DNA from: Actinokineospora iranica
Lineage (GTDB): Bacteria > Actinomycetota > Actinomycetes > Mycobacteriales > Pseudonocardiaceae
NCBI RefSeq assembly: GCF_900101685.1
Contig: NZ_FMZZ01000010.1
Location: 1 to 64,000 of the forward strand
Direction of reading: 5' to 3'
Length of the DNA stretch: 64,000 nucleotides
In this document: piece by piece, positions 55,849 through 64,000 of the stretch
How positions within the stretch are numbered: the stretch's first letter is position 1
Layout: each line of letters starts with the position of its first letter
Notes under the pieces: generated by a model
Seen by the model: the letters and a program-made list of their open reading frames with translations, nothing else
Told to the model about the DNA's origin: nothing
Databases searched by the model: none
Position numbers and translations under genes: made by a program

Positions 55849-55950
55849 ACCTGGCGAGCCTCGGTGCGGCCTGGCAGGTGCTCGGGTTCGCTGCTTGGCC
55901 GAAACGAGCACCTGGGCGGGGTGGGGCTTGGTTGGTAGGTAGGGGTGGGT

Positions 55951-56745
55951 TTAGCGCTTGAGGCCGACGCCGCGTAGACGCCTTCGGTGGTGTCGGTGGG
56001 GGCGTCTGGGTCCGGGTGCCATTGGGGGGCGCTGACCAGGCCGGGTTCCACGAGGTCGAAGCCCTCGAACAGGGGAAGCACCGCGTCGTAGGGGCGGAAG
56101 TACATGGGGTCGCGGCTGTTCTTCATCGCCTCGACTACCCCCGCCATCTCGGTGGGTTTGTGGTCGGCGGTGAGGTGGGACAGGGCGAGCAGGCTGCCCG
56201 GGGGCAGGGCGTCGCGGTAGCGGGCGATGATGTCCGCTGGGTGGCGTTCGTCGGGGACGAAGTGGAAGACGGCGACCATCAGCAGGCCGATGGGCTGTGT
56301 GAAGTCCAGGAACTCGGTGACCGCCGGGCTCAGCACGGTTTCGGGCTTGCAGAGGTCCGCCGCGACGACGGTGGCGTTGTCGTTGTTCTGGAGGATCAGT
56401 TTGCCGTGGGCCACGGCCACCTCGTCATAGTCGACGTAGACGACTCGGCTGTCCGGTCGGCGGCGTGGGCGATTTCGTGGACGTTGCCGGTGGTGGGGAT
56501 GTCGGAGCCGAGGTCGAGGAACTGGCGCACGCCTTGGCCGATCATGTATTGCAGGCGCGGCGCAGGAAGGCGCGGTTGGAGGTGGCGACTTTCCGGCCGT
56601 CCGGCAGCACTTGGAGCACGCGTTCGCCGACGGCGCGGCCTACGGGGAAGTCGTGGTAGCCGCCGAGTAGCCAGTCGTACACCCGGGCCGCGCTCGGCAC
56701 CTCGGTGTTGACGTCCTCCGGGACCCAGGGCGCCTGCTCGGCCAT
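55951..56745 (-). pseudogene. SAM-dependent methyltransferase (PF04672-type), three single-base frameshifts
   Basis: Starts at ATG 56745 (EDVNTEVPSAARVYDWLLGG, the hallmark N-terminus). Frame is lost at CC 56555-56556, resumes as QYMIGQGVRQFLDLGSDIPT, lost again at 56455-56456, resumes as SRVVYVDYDEVAVAHGKLIL, and lost a third time at 55970-55971 just before the expected end VGLKR with TAA at 55951. Adding one C or G in each of the three homopolymer runs restores a normal ~264-residue protein. Either a recent pseudogene or systematic homopolymer undercalling. Confidence 0.75.
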
Positions 56746-56801
56746 CGCTCGACTCCACGTTCGACCCTCGACTCGGGGCGAAAGCCTAACGCAGGGGGCG
56801 G

Positions 56802-59060
56802 TCAGGGTTGGGCCGCGATGGCGTCCTCTCGCCAGATCCGCTTGACCTCGTCGATCACTGTCTGGCGCAGCACCTCGACCACCTTGGGGATGAAGTTGCC
56901 CTCGGCGGTGTCGGTCACCCAGGGGTCCATGGTGGTGGAGATGATGTAGTCGATGGACTGGCTTGGGTCGTCCTCGACGCCGAGGCGGGCGCGGAGCCTG
57001 CCCATGTACTCGTCCTTGTAGACGCGGGGGTCGAAGGTGGACCCGGTGACGATCATCGGCGGCACGGGTTTGCCGTTGGGCGGGGTGATCGAGTCGGCGG
57101 GGGCCATGCTCAGGGTGGCGAAGACACGGGAGTTGAGCTTGTTCATCTTGGCGATGCTGGTGTTGAGCCGGGTCTTCTTCTCGTCGGCGTAGAAGTTGAA
57201 CGCGTAGGCGATGATCACCTGGTCCGACCCCAGGTCGCGGAAGAACACGCAGAACTTCCGCTGCTTCGGGTCGTCCAGCTTCGCGTAGATCTCTTCGTTG
57301 GTGGCGCCGATGATCTCGTCGCGGATGTACCGCAAGTCGTTGTGGATGGCCACTTTGTCGCCGGGGTGCTTCTTCTCCGCGGGCAGCCGCTGGCAGGGGA
57401 CGACGATGAACGGGTCGTCCGGCTGCGCCATCGTGACCACCTGGGCGTAGAGGCGCTTGCTGTTGAACAGCGTCTGCCCCAGAATCCGCCCGTAGCCGCG
57501 CTGGTCGGGGGCGATCACCCGGTGGCTGAGGTACACCCCGGCCGCCGCGGCGCCCGGCTTGGAGCCCTCCACGCCGTAGAAGCCGACGCTGGTGTCGACT
57601 TCCTCGTCGTGCGCCACATACGGCGGGCTGAACGCCACCAGGTTCCGCTGCGCCTTGTTGCGGTAGCAGAGACCGCCCGCGGGGTAAGGGATGTAGCCTG
57701 CCTTGTGCGGGTCGATCGTGATGGAGTCGGTCTCTCCCAACGCGTTGTACTGCTCGTTGACGTACGGGCTCATCGACAGGTCCGGGGTGAACCGGATCTG
57801 CCCGGCCGCGGCGGGAATGGCGCTTTCCCGTTTGATGGAAGCGAAGTAGCCGCCCCAGGCGGCGTCGGCGTGGATGACGTAGGAGAAGTTGCGGCGCTGG
57901 TACTCCCTGCGCATCGCGATCATCTTCGCCAGCGGGTCGACCGAACTCTGCTCGGTGTTTCCCAGGACCGCCACGGCCATCAGCACCGGCCGCTGCTCGG
58001 TTTCGCAGGTGTCCAACCAGGACCGCAGGTGGCTGGCCTTGGCCCTGGCGTCGAGGTCGACCTCGATCGGGATGAGGTTGTGCTGGCCGATCCCCAGCAG
58101 CGCGGCGGCTTTGGGCCACGAGTAGTGCATGGTGATCGGCGCGAACACCGCTGGCTCGCCGATGTCGCCGCCCAGGTGCTCGCGGGCGAACTTCTCGTAG
58201 CCCAGTTTTTGCAGCGAGTGCTCGTTGATGGCCGCCAGCGCCTCGACCGGGACGCCGTAATCCTCCACTATGCGCGAGGGCAGCGCGAGCGCGTCGTCCA
58301 CCGTCAGGTTCAGCAACTCCCACGGTGTCAACCGCGAAATCCGCTTGCTGGTGACGCCGTCGGCGAGGGTGACGGTGAGGTTGCGGGCTTTCGCCAGCGC
58401 GGGTTCGTGCTCCAGCGCGGCGGCCACGGCGATCGGGTAGTACTTGAGGTTGCGCGCCGACCACAGCGCCTCGATGTTGGCGACCGAGCCGTCGCAGGTG
58501 ATGTGCCCCCACGGCCGTGGCGTGGTCTCGGCGAGGATGTCGTAGCCGAGCATCCGGCACAGGTCGTCGCCGACGGCCTTCTCCAGCAGGGTCGTCACCG
58601 GGGAGGCCTCGGCGGCGACGTTGTTGGGGTTGTAGAGCATCCCGGCGAAGTAGCCGACGATCGCGGGCAGCGTCACGTCCCAGTTCATGTGGGACTGGTA
58701 GCGGTAGCTGAAGAAGGGAACCGAGCCGCGCAGCGCGTTCAGCAGCTTCTCGGTTTCCTCGGAGAGCACTTCGACGCTGTTCTTGTATTCCTGCGAGTTC
58801 TTGATCTCCGGGGTGACGTAGGCGGGATCGCCGGGATAAAAGGACTTCCGGTCCTTGCAGTGCGATTCCAGCGCCCGGTTCAGTAGTTGCCCGAACAGCT
58901 CCTGGTTCTCCGCGAGCGGCCCGAGGAACCAGGCGCCGAGTGTGTCGCTGCCCTCGGCGGTCTCCAGGTCGAAGTCGCCGTAGAGGTCGACGAGCCGGTC
59001 GCGGTATTCGGGGGCTTTGCTGCTGCTCTCGTCCGCCCTGCCGGTGATCTCGTCCATCAT
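56802..59060 (-). CDS. Large PLP-dependent decarboxylase (group II)
   Basis: 752 residues from ATG 59060, with GAGGAG 7 bases upstream. Group II decarboxylase core: HMNWDVTLPAIVGYFAGMLY, NNVAAEASPVTTLLEKAVGD, ITCDGSVANIEALWSARNLK, HADAAWGGYF and PLP-Lys in SITIDPHKAGYIPYPAGG. It is about 250 residues longer than GadB or aromatic decarboxylases, with an extended N-terminus and a C-terminal domain ending near YIISTTMDPWVTDTAEGNFI. Probably an amino-acid decarboxylase of the long tyrosine/DOPA-type branch; substrate not determinable. The 164-base gap upstream shows no clear promoter. Confidence 0.85.
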   Translation of the reverse strand: MMDEITGRADESSSKAPEYRDRLVDLYGDFDLETAEGSDTLGAWFLGPLAENQELFGQLLNRALESHCKDRKSFYPGDPAYVTPEIKNSQEYKNSVEVLSEETEKLLNALRGSVPFFSYRYQSHMNWDVTLPAIVGYFAGMLYNPNNVAAEASPVTTLLEKAVGDDLCRMLGYDILAETTPRPWGHITCDGSVANIEALWSARNLKYYPIAVAAALEHEPALAKARNLTVTLADGVTSKRISRLTPWELLNLTVDDALALPSRIVEDYGVPVEALAAINEHSLQKLGYEKFAREHLGGDIGEPAVFAPITMHYSWPKAAALLGIGQHNLIPIEVDLDARAKASHLRSWLDTCETEQRPVLMAVAVLGNTEQSSVDPLAKMIAMRREYQRRNFSYVIHADAAWGGYFASIKRESAIPAAAGQIRFTPDLSMSPYVNEQYNALGETDSITIDPHKAGYIPYPAGGLCYRNKAQRNLVAFSPPYVAHDEEVDTSVGFYGVEGSKPGAAAAGVYLSHRVIAPDQRGYGRILGQTLFNSKRLYAQVVTMAQPDDPFIVVPCQRLPAEKKHPGDKVAIHNDLRYIRDEIIGATNEEIYAKLDDPKQRKFCVFFRDLGSDQVIIAYAFNFYADEKKTRLNTSIAKMNKLNSRVFATLSMAPADSITPPNGKPVPPMIVTGSTFDPRVYKDEYMGRLRARLGVEDDPSQSIDYIISTTMDPWVTDTAEGNFIPKVVEVLRQTVIDEVKRIWREDAIAAQP

Positions 59061-59224
59061 CGCGTTTCTCCTCGGAAAAAGGGTAGAAAGCGTGCGCGGC
59101 GACCTCGTTCGGCGAACGTAACAGCGGGCCGCTCGCGGTGACCAGGGCACGGCCGCGCTACCGCACCATCGGGTGGTCCGCGCGGTGAAGGGTGGACTTT
59201 CCGGCGCCAGGAGCCCCGGCCCGG

Positions 59225-59986
59225 TCAGTAGATCGAGACCCGGGTGCCGACGGTGAGCTGGCCGTAGGTCTCGTCGACGCTGCGGTCGGTCATCCGCACG
59301 CAGCCGTTGCTGTCCGGGAACGCGCGCACCGGCTCGCCGCCGTGGAAGGCGATGCCGTCGTAGCCGAGGTAGGACGGCCGCCACATCGGCCCCAGCGGCG
59401 CGTGCCGCCAGCCGTCGATCTTGCGGGTGACGGTGAACTCGCCGGTCGGGGTGTGCTTGCCGGGGGCGTCGCGGCCGGTGGAGACGTCGTAGACCCGGCC
59501 GACGACGCCGTCATGGACGAAGTACGCGACCTGGCGGGCGAGGTCGACCTCGACGTGGAAACCGGGCGCGGCGGTGCGGGCGGTCGGGGGGCTGGGAGCG
59601 CGCAGCGCGGCCAGGGTGGCCGCGTCGGCGACGCCGGTGCGGGGCAGGCCGTGCACCTTCTGGAACGCGATGACGCCGTGCGCGGTCTCGTCGTCGTAGG
59701 CGCCGGGTGTGCCGATCTGGTAGCCGAGCCCGCGCAGGGCAGCCTGCAGCGCCACGACCCGCACCCCGGTGGCCCCGGCCCGCAGCGGCGTCGCGGCCGC
59801 GGGCTCCAGCGGCAGGTGAGCGGTCGGCTGGTCAGCGGTCGGAGGGGCCTGGACCAGGGCGGCGGCCGCCATGGCGCCCGGAACCGGCGCGTCGGCCGGT
59901 GGGCGCAGCCGCGCCCACGCCGTCGCGCCGCTCGCGCCGACCGCGACCGCGCTGAGTCCGGCGATGACCGCGCGTCTGCTCCGCAT
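59225..59986 (-). CDS. Secreted L,D-transpeptidase (YkuD) with peptidoglycan-binding domain
   Basis: 253 residues from ATG 59986. N-terminal signal with twin-Arg-like RSRRAVIAGLSAVAVGASGA. PG_binding_1 at about 70-125 (VVALQAALRGLGYQIGTPGA, TAHGVIAFQKVHGLP). YkuD catalytic domain with the His loop GIAFHGGEPVRAF and the nucleophile motif SNGCVRM (Cys). Makes 3-3 cross-links or anchors proteins in the cell wall. Upstream GTG starts in frame are possible. Confidence 0.87.
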   Translation of the reverse strand: MRSRRAVIAGLSAVAVGASGATAWARLRPPADAPVPGAMAAAALVQAPPTADQPTAHLPLEPAAATPLRAGATGVRVVALQAALRGLGYQIGTPGAYDDETAHGVIAFQKVHGLPRTGVADAATLAALRAPSPPTARTAAPGFHVEVDLARQVAYFVHDGVVGRVYDVSTGRDAPGKHTPTGEFTVTRKIDGWRHAPLGPMWRPSYLGYDGIAFHGGEPVRAFPDSNGCVRMTDRSVDETYGQLTVGTRVSIY

Positions 59987-60073
59987 TCCCCCGCGCACCC
60001 TCAAGTCCCGTTCCCGATGAGCCTGTCGTCCCTGGCGAACCACCAGTTTACCGGCGGTCTCGGCTGGTCGGCG

Positions 60074-60382
60074 TCACCGGGGCGCGGCGAGGACGCCGTC
60101 GAGCAGACCCGGGAACAGGGCGTTGAGGTCGTCGCGGCGCAGCGTGGTGATCCGGCTGGTGCCTTCCGGGCGGATGCGGACCACGCCCGCCTCCCGCAGG
60201 ATGCGCAGGTGGTGGGTGCGGGTGGACTTGCTGATCGGCAGGTCGATGGAGCCGCAGGCCACGCCGGTGTCGAGCCGGGCCAGCTCGCGGACCATGTGCA
60301 GCCGCATCGGGTCGGCGAGGGCGGCCAGCACCGCCTCGATGCGGATTTCCGCGCGCTCCGGATGCGGGAGGTCTTGGCCCAT
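60074..60382 (-). CDS. ArsR-type helix-turn-helix transcriptional regulator
   Basis: 102 residues from ATG 60382. ALADPMRLHMVRELARLDTG and PISKSTRTHHLRILREAGVV, with the wing VRIRPEGTSRITTLRRDDLN, match small ArsR-like winged-helix repressors. No conserved metal-binding Cys pair, so an organic-ligand sensor or ligand-free repressor is more likely. Divergent from a DHA1 exporter with repeated sites between the starts. Confidence 0.85.
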   Translation of the reverse strand: MGQDLPHPERAEIRIEAVLAALADPMRLHMVRELARLDTGVACGSIDLPISKSTRTHHLRILREAGVVRIRPEGTSRITTLRRDDLNALFPGLLDGVLAAPR

Positions 60383-60418
60383 CGTCACATAGTAGGAGCT
60401 TGACTGGTTCGACGAACA

Positions 60419-60457
60419 CCGTAGTACGGTCAACGTCGTACTACGGTCGGCGTCGTA
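60419..60457. promoter_or_regulatory. Operator array between ArsR-type gene and DHA1 exporter
   Basis: Inverted repeat CCGTAGTACG-8-CGTACTACGG (10 of 10 pairs) at 60419-60446. It overlaps two direct repeats, TACGGTCAACGTCGTA at 60425-60440 and TACGGTCGGCGTCGTA at 60442-60457. The sites lie 37 bases from the regulator start and 40 from the exporter start, suited to joint repression. Confidence 0.75.
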
Positions 60458-60496
60458 CCGGCTTGTCGATCATGCCAACTGTCTGAGGGGGACGGC

Positions 60497-61681
60497 ATGT
60501 CATCACGCACCTACCTGCTCGCCGCGGGCGCGTTCACGGTGGGCACCAGCGGTTACATCATCTCGGGCGTGCTGCCCGCGGTGAGCCAGGAGCTGAGCGT
60601 CTCGACCGCGACCGCGGGCCAGCTGGTCACCGCGTTCGCCATCGCCTACGCGATCGCGTCCCCGCTGCTGGCAGCGGCCACCGGGCGGTGGGAGCGCAGG
60701 CGGCTGCTCGTGGCGGCGCTGCTGGTCAGCGCCCTGGGCAACGCGCTGGCCGCGGTGGCCCCGACCTACGAGCTGCTGCTGGCCGCCCGGGTGCTCAGCG
60801 CGCTGGGCGCTGCGGTGTTCACCCCGGTGGCGACCGGGGTGGCCGCGCTGCTCAGCCCGCCGGAGCGGCGCGGCCGGGCGGTCGCGGTGGTCTTCGGCGG
60901 CCTCACCGTCGCGCTGATCCTCGGTGTCCCCGCGGGCAACCTGCTCGGCGGCAAGATCGGCTATCAGGGTGTGTTCGCGCTGGTAGCGGCCCTGTCCGCG
61001 GTGGCGGCGGCGGCTGTGTGGGCGGGCGTGCCGACCGTGGCCGCGCCCCCGGCTGCCACCGTGCGCGAGCGGGTCGCGGTCCTGGCCGACCGACAGGTGC
61101 GGCTGGTGCTCGGGATGACCGTGCTGGGCGTGCTCGCCGCGTTCAGCGTGTTCACCTACATCGCCCCGCTGCTGTCGGCCACCGCGTCCGTGGACGGCAC
61201 GACCCTGAGCCTGCTGCTGCTCGTCTACGGCGTCGGCGGCGCGGTCGGCAACTCGGTCGGCGGCCGGGCCACCGACCGGTACGGCAGCCGGACGCCGATG
61301 CTGGTCACCTTCAGCATGTGCGTCGTGGTCCTGGCGACGCTGCCGCTGACGATGGGCACCGTGGGCGGCGCGGCCGTCGCGCTGTTCGCCTGGGGGCTGC
61401 TCACCTGGTCGGTCAACCCGCCGATCCAGAAGTGGCTGATCGACATCGCCCCGGCCAACAGCAACCTGCTCCTGTCCCTCAACGCCTCGGCGATCTACCT
61501 CGGCGTCGGGCTCTCCGGCGTCTTCGGCGGCCTGGTGATCAGCCTCTGGGGCATCCTGGCGCTGGCCCCGGTCGCGGCCGCGGTCGGCGCGGTCGCCCTG
61601 GCGATGCTGGTGACCTCCGGCAGGCCGCCGGAGCAGGCCCCGGCGGCCGAGCCCGCGGCGGCGCTCGCGGCCAAGGGATAG
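60497..61681 (+). CDS. MFS transporter, DHA1 (AraJ/sugar-efflux-like) family
   Basis: 394 residues, 12 membrane helices. TYLLAAGAFTVGTSGYIISG, AIASPLLAAATGRWERRRLL (motif A variant) and VTFSMCVVVLATLPLTMGTV are typical of AraJ/YdhP-like efflux proteins. GAGGGGGAC precedes the ATG. Target of the divergent ArsR-type regulator. Substrate unknown. Confidence 0.88.
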   Translation: MSSRTYLLAAGAFTVGTSGYIISGVLPAVSQELSVSTATAGQLVTAFAIAYAIASPLLAAATGRWERRRLLVAALLVSALGNALAAVAPTYELLLAARVLSALGAAVFTPVATGVAALLSPPERRGRAVAVVFGGLTVALILGVPAGNLLGGKIGYQGVFALVAALSAVAAAAVWAGVPTVAAPPAATVRERVAVLADRQVRLVLGMTVLGVLAAFSVFTYIAPLLSATASVDGTTLSLLLLVYGVGGAVGNSVGGRATDRYGSRTPMLVTFSMCVVVLATLPLTMGTVGGAAVALFAWGLLTWSVNPPIQKWLIDIAPANSNLLLSLNASAIYLGVGLSGVFGGLVISLWGILALAPVAAAVGAVALAMLVTSGRPPEQAPAAEPAAALAAKG

Positions 61682-61755
61682 TTGTCGGCCCCTGCCGATA
61701 GAGTCGCCATGCGGTCACCGACGGTGGTGGCCGCGGGAGTCCGGGGAGGTCGGAG

Positions 61756-62598
61756 TTGGCGTTCGAGATCGTGACCGCGAGCGTGGCGGACATGGCTCGC
61801 CTGATCGAGTGGGCCGACGACGAGGACTGGAACCCCGGGACGGCCGACCCGCAGGCGTTCCACCCGGCCGACCCGGGCGGTTTCCTGTTCGGCGTCCTCG
61901 ACGGCGTGCCGGTGGCGTCGATCTCCGCGGTGCGCTACGGGGCCGACTTCGGGTTCATCGGGTTCTACCTGGCGCGGCCCGAGGTGCGCGGGCAGGGATA
62001 CGGGATTCAGCTGTGGCGCGCGGGCATGGCCCGCCTCGCCGGACGCAACGTGGGCCTCGACGGCGTGGTCGACCAGCAGGACAACTACCGCAAGTCCGGC
62101 TTCCGCAAGGCGTGGAACAACGTCCGCTACCAGGGCGTGCCGTCCGTTGTGGACGTTCCGGACGGCGTGACCCTGGTGGATGCTCGGACCCTCCCGTTCG
62201 ACGTGCTCGCCGCCTACGACCGCCGGTTCTTCCCCGCCCCGCGCGACGCCTTCCTGGCCGCCTGGCTCGGCCTGCCCGGCCGCACGGCCCTGGCCGCCGT
62301 GGCCGACGGCGAACTCCTTGGCCTCGGCGTCCTGCGGGCCGCCAGCGTCGCCGCGCGCGTCGGCCCGCTCTACGCCGCGTCCGACGAGGTCGCGGCGGCG
62401 CTGGTGACCGCCCTGGCCGAGACCGTCCCGGGCGCGCCGATCGCGGTCGACGTGCCCGACGTCAACAAGCCCTCGGTGCGCCTGATGGAGCGGCTCGGGC
62501 TGGCGCCGTCGTTCGAGGCCGCCCGGATGTACACCGGAGCGGACCCGGAGGTGGACCTGCCGCACATCTTCGCCGTGACCAGCCTCGAACTCGGCTAG
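61756..62598 (+). CDS. GNAT-family N-acetyltransferase with C-terminal GNAT-like domain
   Basis: 280 residues. TTG start with GGAGG 6 bases upstream; no better start. First domain ~1-130 with the acetyl-CoA loop ARPEVRGQGYGIQLWRAGMA. Second half (PFDVLAAYDRRFFPAPRDAF; DVPDVNKPSVRLMERLGLAP) resembles the C-terminal acetyltransferase-like domain of the YitH/HsmR-type double GNAT proteins. Substrate unknown. Confidence 0.82.
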   Translation: MAFEIVTASVADMARLIEWADDEDWNPGTADPQAFHPADPGGFLFGVLDGVPVASISAVRYGADFGFIGFYLARPEVRGQGYGIQLWRAGMARLAGRNVGLDGVVDQQDNYRKSGFRKAWNNVRYQGVPSVVDVPDGVTLVDARTLPFDVLAAYDRRFFPAPRDAFLAAWLGLPGRTALAAVADGELLGLGVLRAASVAARVGPLYAASDEVAAALVTALAETVPGAPIAVDVPDVNKPSVRLMERLGLAPSFEAARMYTGADPEVDLPHIFAVTSLELG

Positions 62599-62695
62599 AA
62601 GGCTGGTCGAGGCGCCGTGCGGGATGCCGAAAACCGCTCGACCAGCCCTGCCTGAGCGCGGAAGATGGACCCCGGAAACCAGGGGGTCTGGGGAA

Positions 62696-63898
62696 ATGAA
62701 GAAACACTTCGCGTTCATCGCGCTGCCCGCGGCAGGCCACATCAACCCGACGCTGCCGCTCGTCGAAGAGTTGCGCGGCCGGGGACACCGGGTCACCTAC
62801 GCCGTCAACGAGCATTTCGCCGACGCGGTCGAGGCAGCGGGCGCCGAGCCGTTCGTTGTGGACTGGCGGCTGCCACCGGTCACCGCGGACGCGGGGCGGA
62901 CCACCGAGCAGCTGGCCGAGATGCTGATGGGGTTCCTCACCGGCGTCAAGCGCGTCCTGCCCGACCTGGACCGCTGGGTGGCCGAGGACATCCCGGACGC
63001 CATCTGCTACGACATGATGACGTTGCCCGGCAGGCTGCTCGCCACCAGGTACGGGGTGCCGGAAGTGGCCACGGTGGCCAACTTCGCGGGCAACGAGTCG
63101 TTCGACCTGGGTTCCCTGCTGACCCCGCCGGACTTCGACCCCACTCACCCGAAGTTCGCCGAGTACCTGGCCGAGATCGCCAAGATCATGGCCGACTACG
63201 GCCTGTCCTTCGGTGAGGAGCGGATCACCGGGGGCATGGTCGCCCCGCTGAACCTGGTCTTCATCCCCCGCGAGTTCCAGATCCGGGGGGACACCTTCGA
63301 TGACCGCTTCCGCTTCATCGGCCCCTCGGTCGGCTCCCGCGCGACCGGATCGCAGTGGCGTCCACCCGCTGACGGCTCCCCGGTGCTGTTCGTCTCGCTG
63401 GGCACGGTGTTCAACGACCGAGCCGACTTCTTCACCCTGTGCGCCAAGGCTTTCGCAGGAACCCGTTGGCACGTCGCGATGGCCGTCGGCGACCGAGTGG
63501 ACCCATCGGCACTCGGCGAGATCCCACCGAACTTCGATGTCCGTCCCCGCTTCCCCCAACCGGCCGTGCTCGACCACGCCACCGCGTTCCTGTCCCACAC
63601 GGGCATGAACTCCACCATGGAGGCCCTGCTCAACCAGGTCCCCTTGGCCGCCGTCCCCCAAACCCCGGAACAAACCGCCAACGCCCGCCGCGTCGAGGAA
63701 CTGGGCCTGGGCAGACTCATCGACACCGAAGCCCTCACCCCCGACGCACTCCGCGCGGCGGTGGAGGAAGTCGCCGAGGACCAGAACATCCGCGCAGCCC
63801 TGGCAGCCATGGCCAAGCACCTGCACGCGGCGGGCGGCCCCACCGCCGGAGCCGACGCCCTGGAGACCTACCTGGCGACCACCCCACCCGACGAGTGA
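62696..63898 (+). CDS. MGT-family glycosyltransferase (macrolide-inactivating/OleD-like, GT1)
   Basis: 400 residues from ATG 62696 with GGGG just upstream. KKHFAFIALPAAGHINPTLP with the N-terminal His, donor-domain VLFVSLGTVFNDRADFFTLC, RFPQPAVLDHATAFLSHTGM and NSTMEALLNQVPLAAVPQTP (the GT1 nucleotide-sugar motif). This family glucosylates macrolides or other secondary metabolites, often as self-resistance. No polyketide macrolide cluster adjoins it, so the acceptor is unknown. Confidence 0.88.
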   Translation: MKKHFAFIALPAAGHINPTLPLVEELRGRGHRVTYAVNEHFADAVEAAGAEPFVVDWRLPPVTADAGRTTEQLAEMLMGFLTGVKRVLPDLDRWVAEDIPDAICYDMMTLPGRLLATRYGVPEVATVANFAGNESFDLGSLLTPPDFDPTHPKFAEYLAEIAKIMADYGLSFGEERITGGMVAPLNLVFIPREFQIRGDTFDDRFRFIGPSVGSRATGSQWRPPADGSPVLFVSLGTVFNDRADFFTLCAKAFAGTRWHVAMAVGDRVDPSALGEIPPNFDVRPRFPQPAVLDHATAFLSHTGMNSTMEALLNQVPLAAVPQTPEQTANARRVEELGLGRLIDTEALTPDALRAAVEEVAEDQNIRAALAAMAKHLHAAGGPTAGADALETYLATTPPDE

Positions 63899-63907
63899 CC
63901 ACCCGCG

Positions 63908-63940
63908 CCCTGGCGTCACCACCCAGTGATGACGCCAGGG
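63908..63940. terminator. Hairpin terminator after the glycosyltransferase
   Basis: Perfect 11-base stem CCCTGGCGTCA / TGACGCCAGGG with an 11-base loop, 10 bases after the stop. Probably bidirectional with the minus-strand gene entering at the window end. Confidence 0.75.
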
Positions 63941-63949
63941 CAGACAACC

Positions 63950-64000
63950 TCAGGCGCTCGGCGTCAACAGCGTGTCCAACACGCCACCCTTCACATCACC
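63950..64000 (-). CDS. Possible 3' end of a minus-strand gene cut by the window
   Basis: Reading into the window from the right edge, one minus-strand frame gives GDVKGGVLDTLLTPSA followed by TGA at 63950-63952, 10 bases before the hairpin. Too short to identify; inferred only from position and a protein-like C-terminus. Confidence 0.35.
   Translation of the reverse strand, partial: GDVKGGVLDTLLTPSA

Overview
High-GC actinobacterial chromosome. GC-rich third codon positions, frequent GTG starts, ATGA/GTGA/TGATG stop-start overlaps, and a recurrent TCCAC-W-GTGGA motif inside genes suggest the Pseudonocardiaceae group (Actinokineospora, Saccharothrix, Lentzea or Amycolatopsis-like). That placement is inference; there is no rRNA or other phylogenetic marker. 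I saw no tRNA, rRNA, CRISPR array, insertion sequence or phage integrase.

Region 1 (1-8911): the downstream half of an extracellular contractile injection system (eCIS). It reads as a huge Pro/Ala/Ser/Thr-rich protein cut by the window edge, tube protein, LysM baseplate protein, VgrG-like spike, PAAR tip, gp25, baseplate J, tail protein I, and a membrane zinc-ribbon protein with a carbohydrate-binding-like domain. Most are joined by 4-base overlaps. Sheath, AAA+ ATPase and effectors would lie upstream. Region 2 (8898-15195): AraC regulator, secreted CocE/NonD hydrolase, an XRE/TPR regulator that has lost most of its HTH, a frameshifted hypothetical gene, and a SnoaL-like protein divergent from a TetR repressor across a palindromic operator.

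Region 3 (15316-35140), the centrepiece: a polyunsaturated-fatty-acid-synthase-like secondary lipid cluster. LysR regulator and acyl-activating ligase, then a probable promoter and an operon of FAD-dependent reductase, SGNH hydrolase, PfaA-like KS-AT-4xACP-KR-DH megasynthase, FabA-type DH didomain protein, PfaD-type enoyl reductase, and a complete dedicated acetyl-CoA carboxylase (fused AccD-AccA, AccB, AccC), closed by a hairpin terminator. The carboxylase would make malonyl-CoA, the megasynthase with DH and ER would build a reduced or partly unsaturated chain, and the ligase, reductase and SGNH enzyme are candidates for priming, tailoring and release. No chain-length-factor domain and no phosphopantetheinyl transferase is present. 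The product is unknown.

Region 4 (35210-44860): secreted von Willebrand A protein, an ABC sugar/glycerol-phosphate-type importer operon with an embedded metallophosphodiesterase, a DHA2 efflux pump and an EF-hand protein. Region 5 (45141-52663): a tightly coupled minus-strand operon (acyl-CoA dehydrogenase, hot-dog protein, alpha/beta hydrolase, amidohydrolase, two tiny tandem ORFs, PatB-like PLP enzyme, a 91-codon ORF, SCO6745-family protein), divergent from a ferredoxin-type reductase. Region 6 (52831-64000): MBL hydrolase; DHA2 pump with divergent, apparently leaderless MarR gene; a long inverted repeat; an S-adenosyl methyltransferase gene broken by three single-base losses; a 752-residue PLP decarboxylase; L,D-transpeptidase; ArsR-type regulator divergent from a DHA1 pump; GNAT acetyltransferase; and a macrolide-glycosyltransferase-like enzyme.
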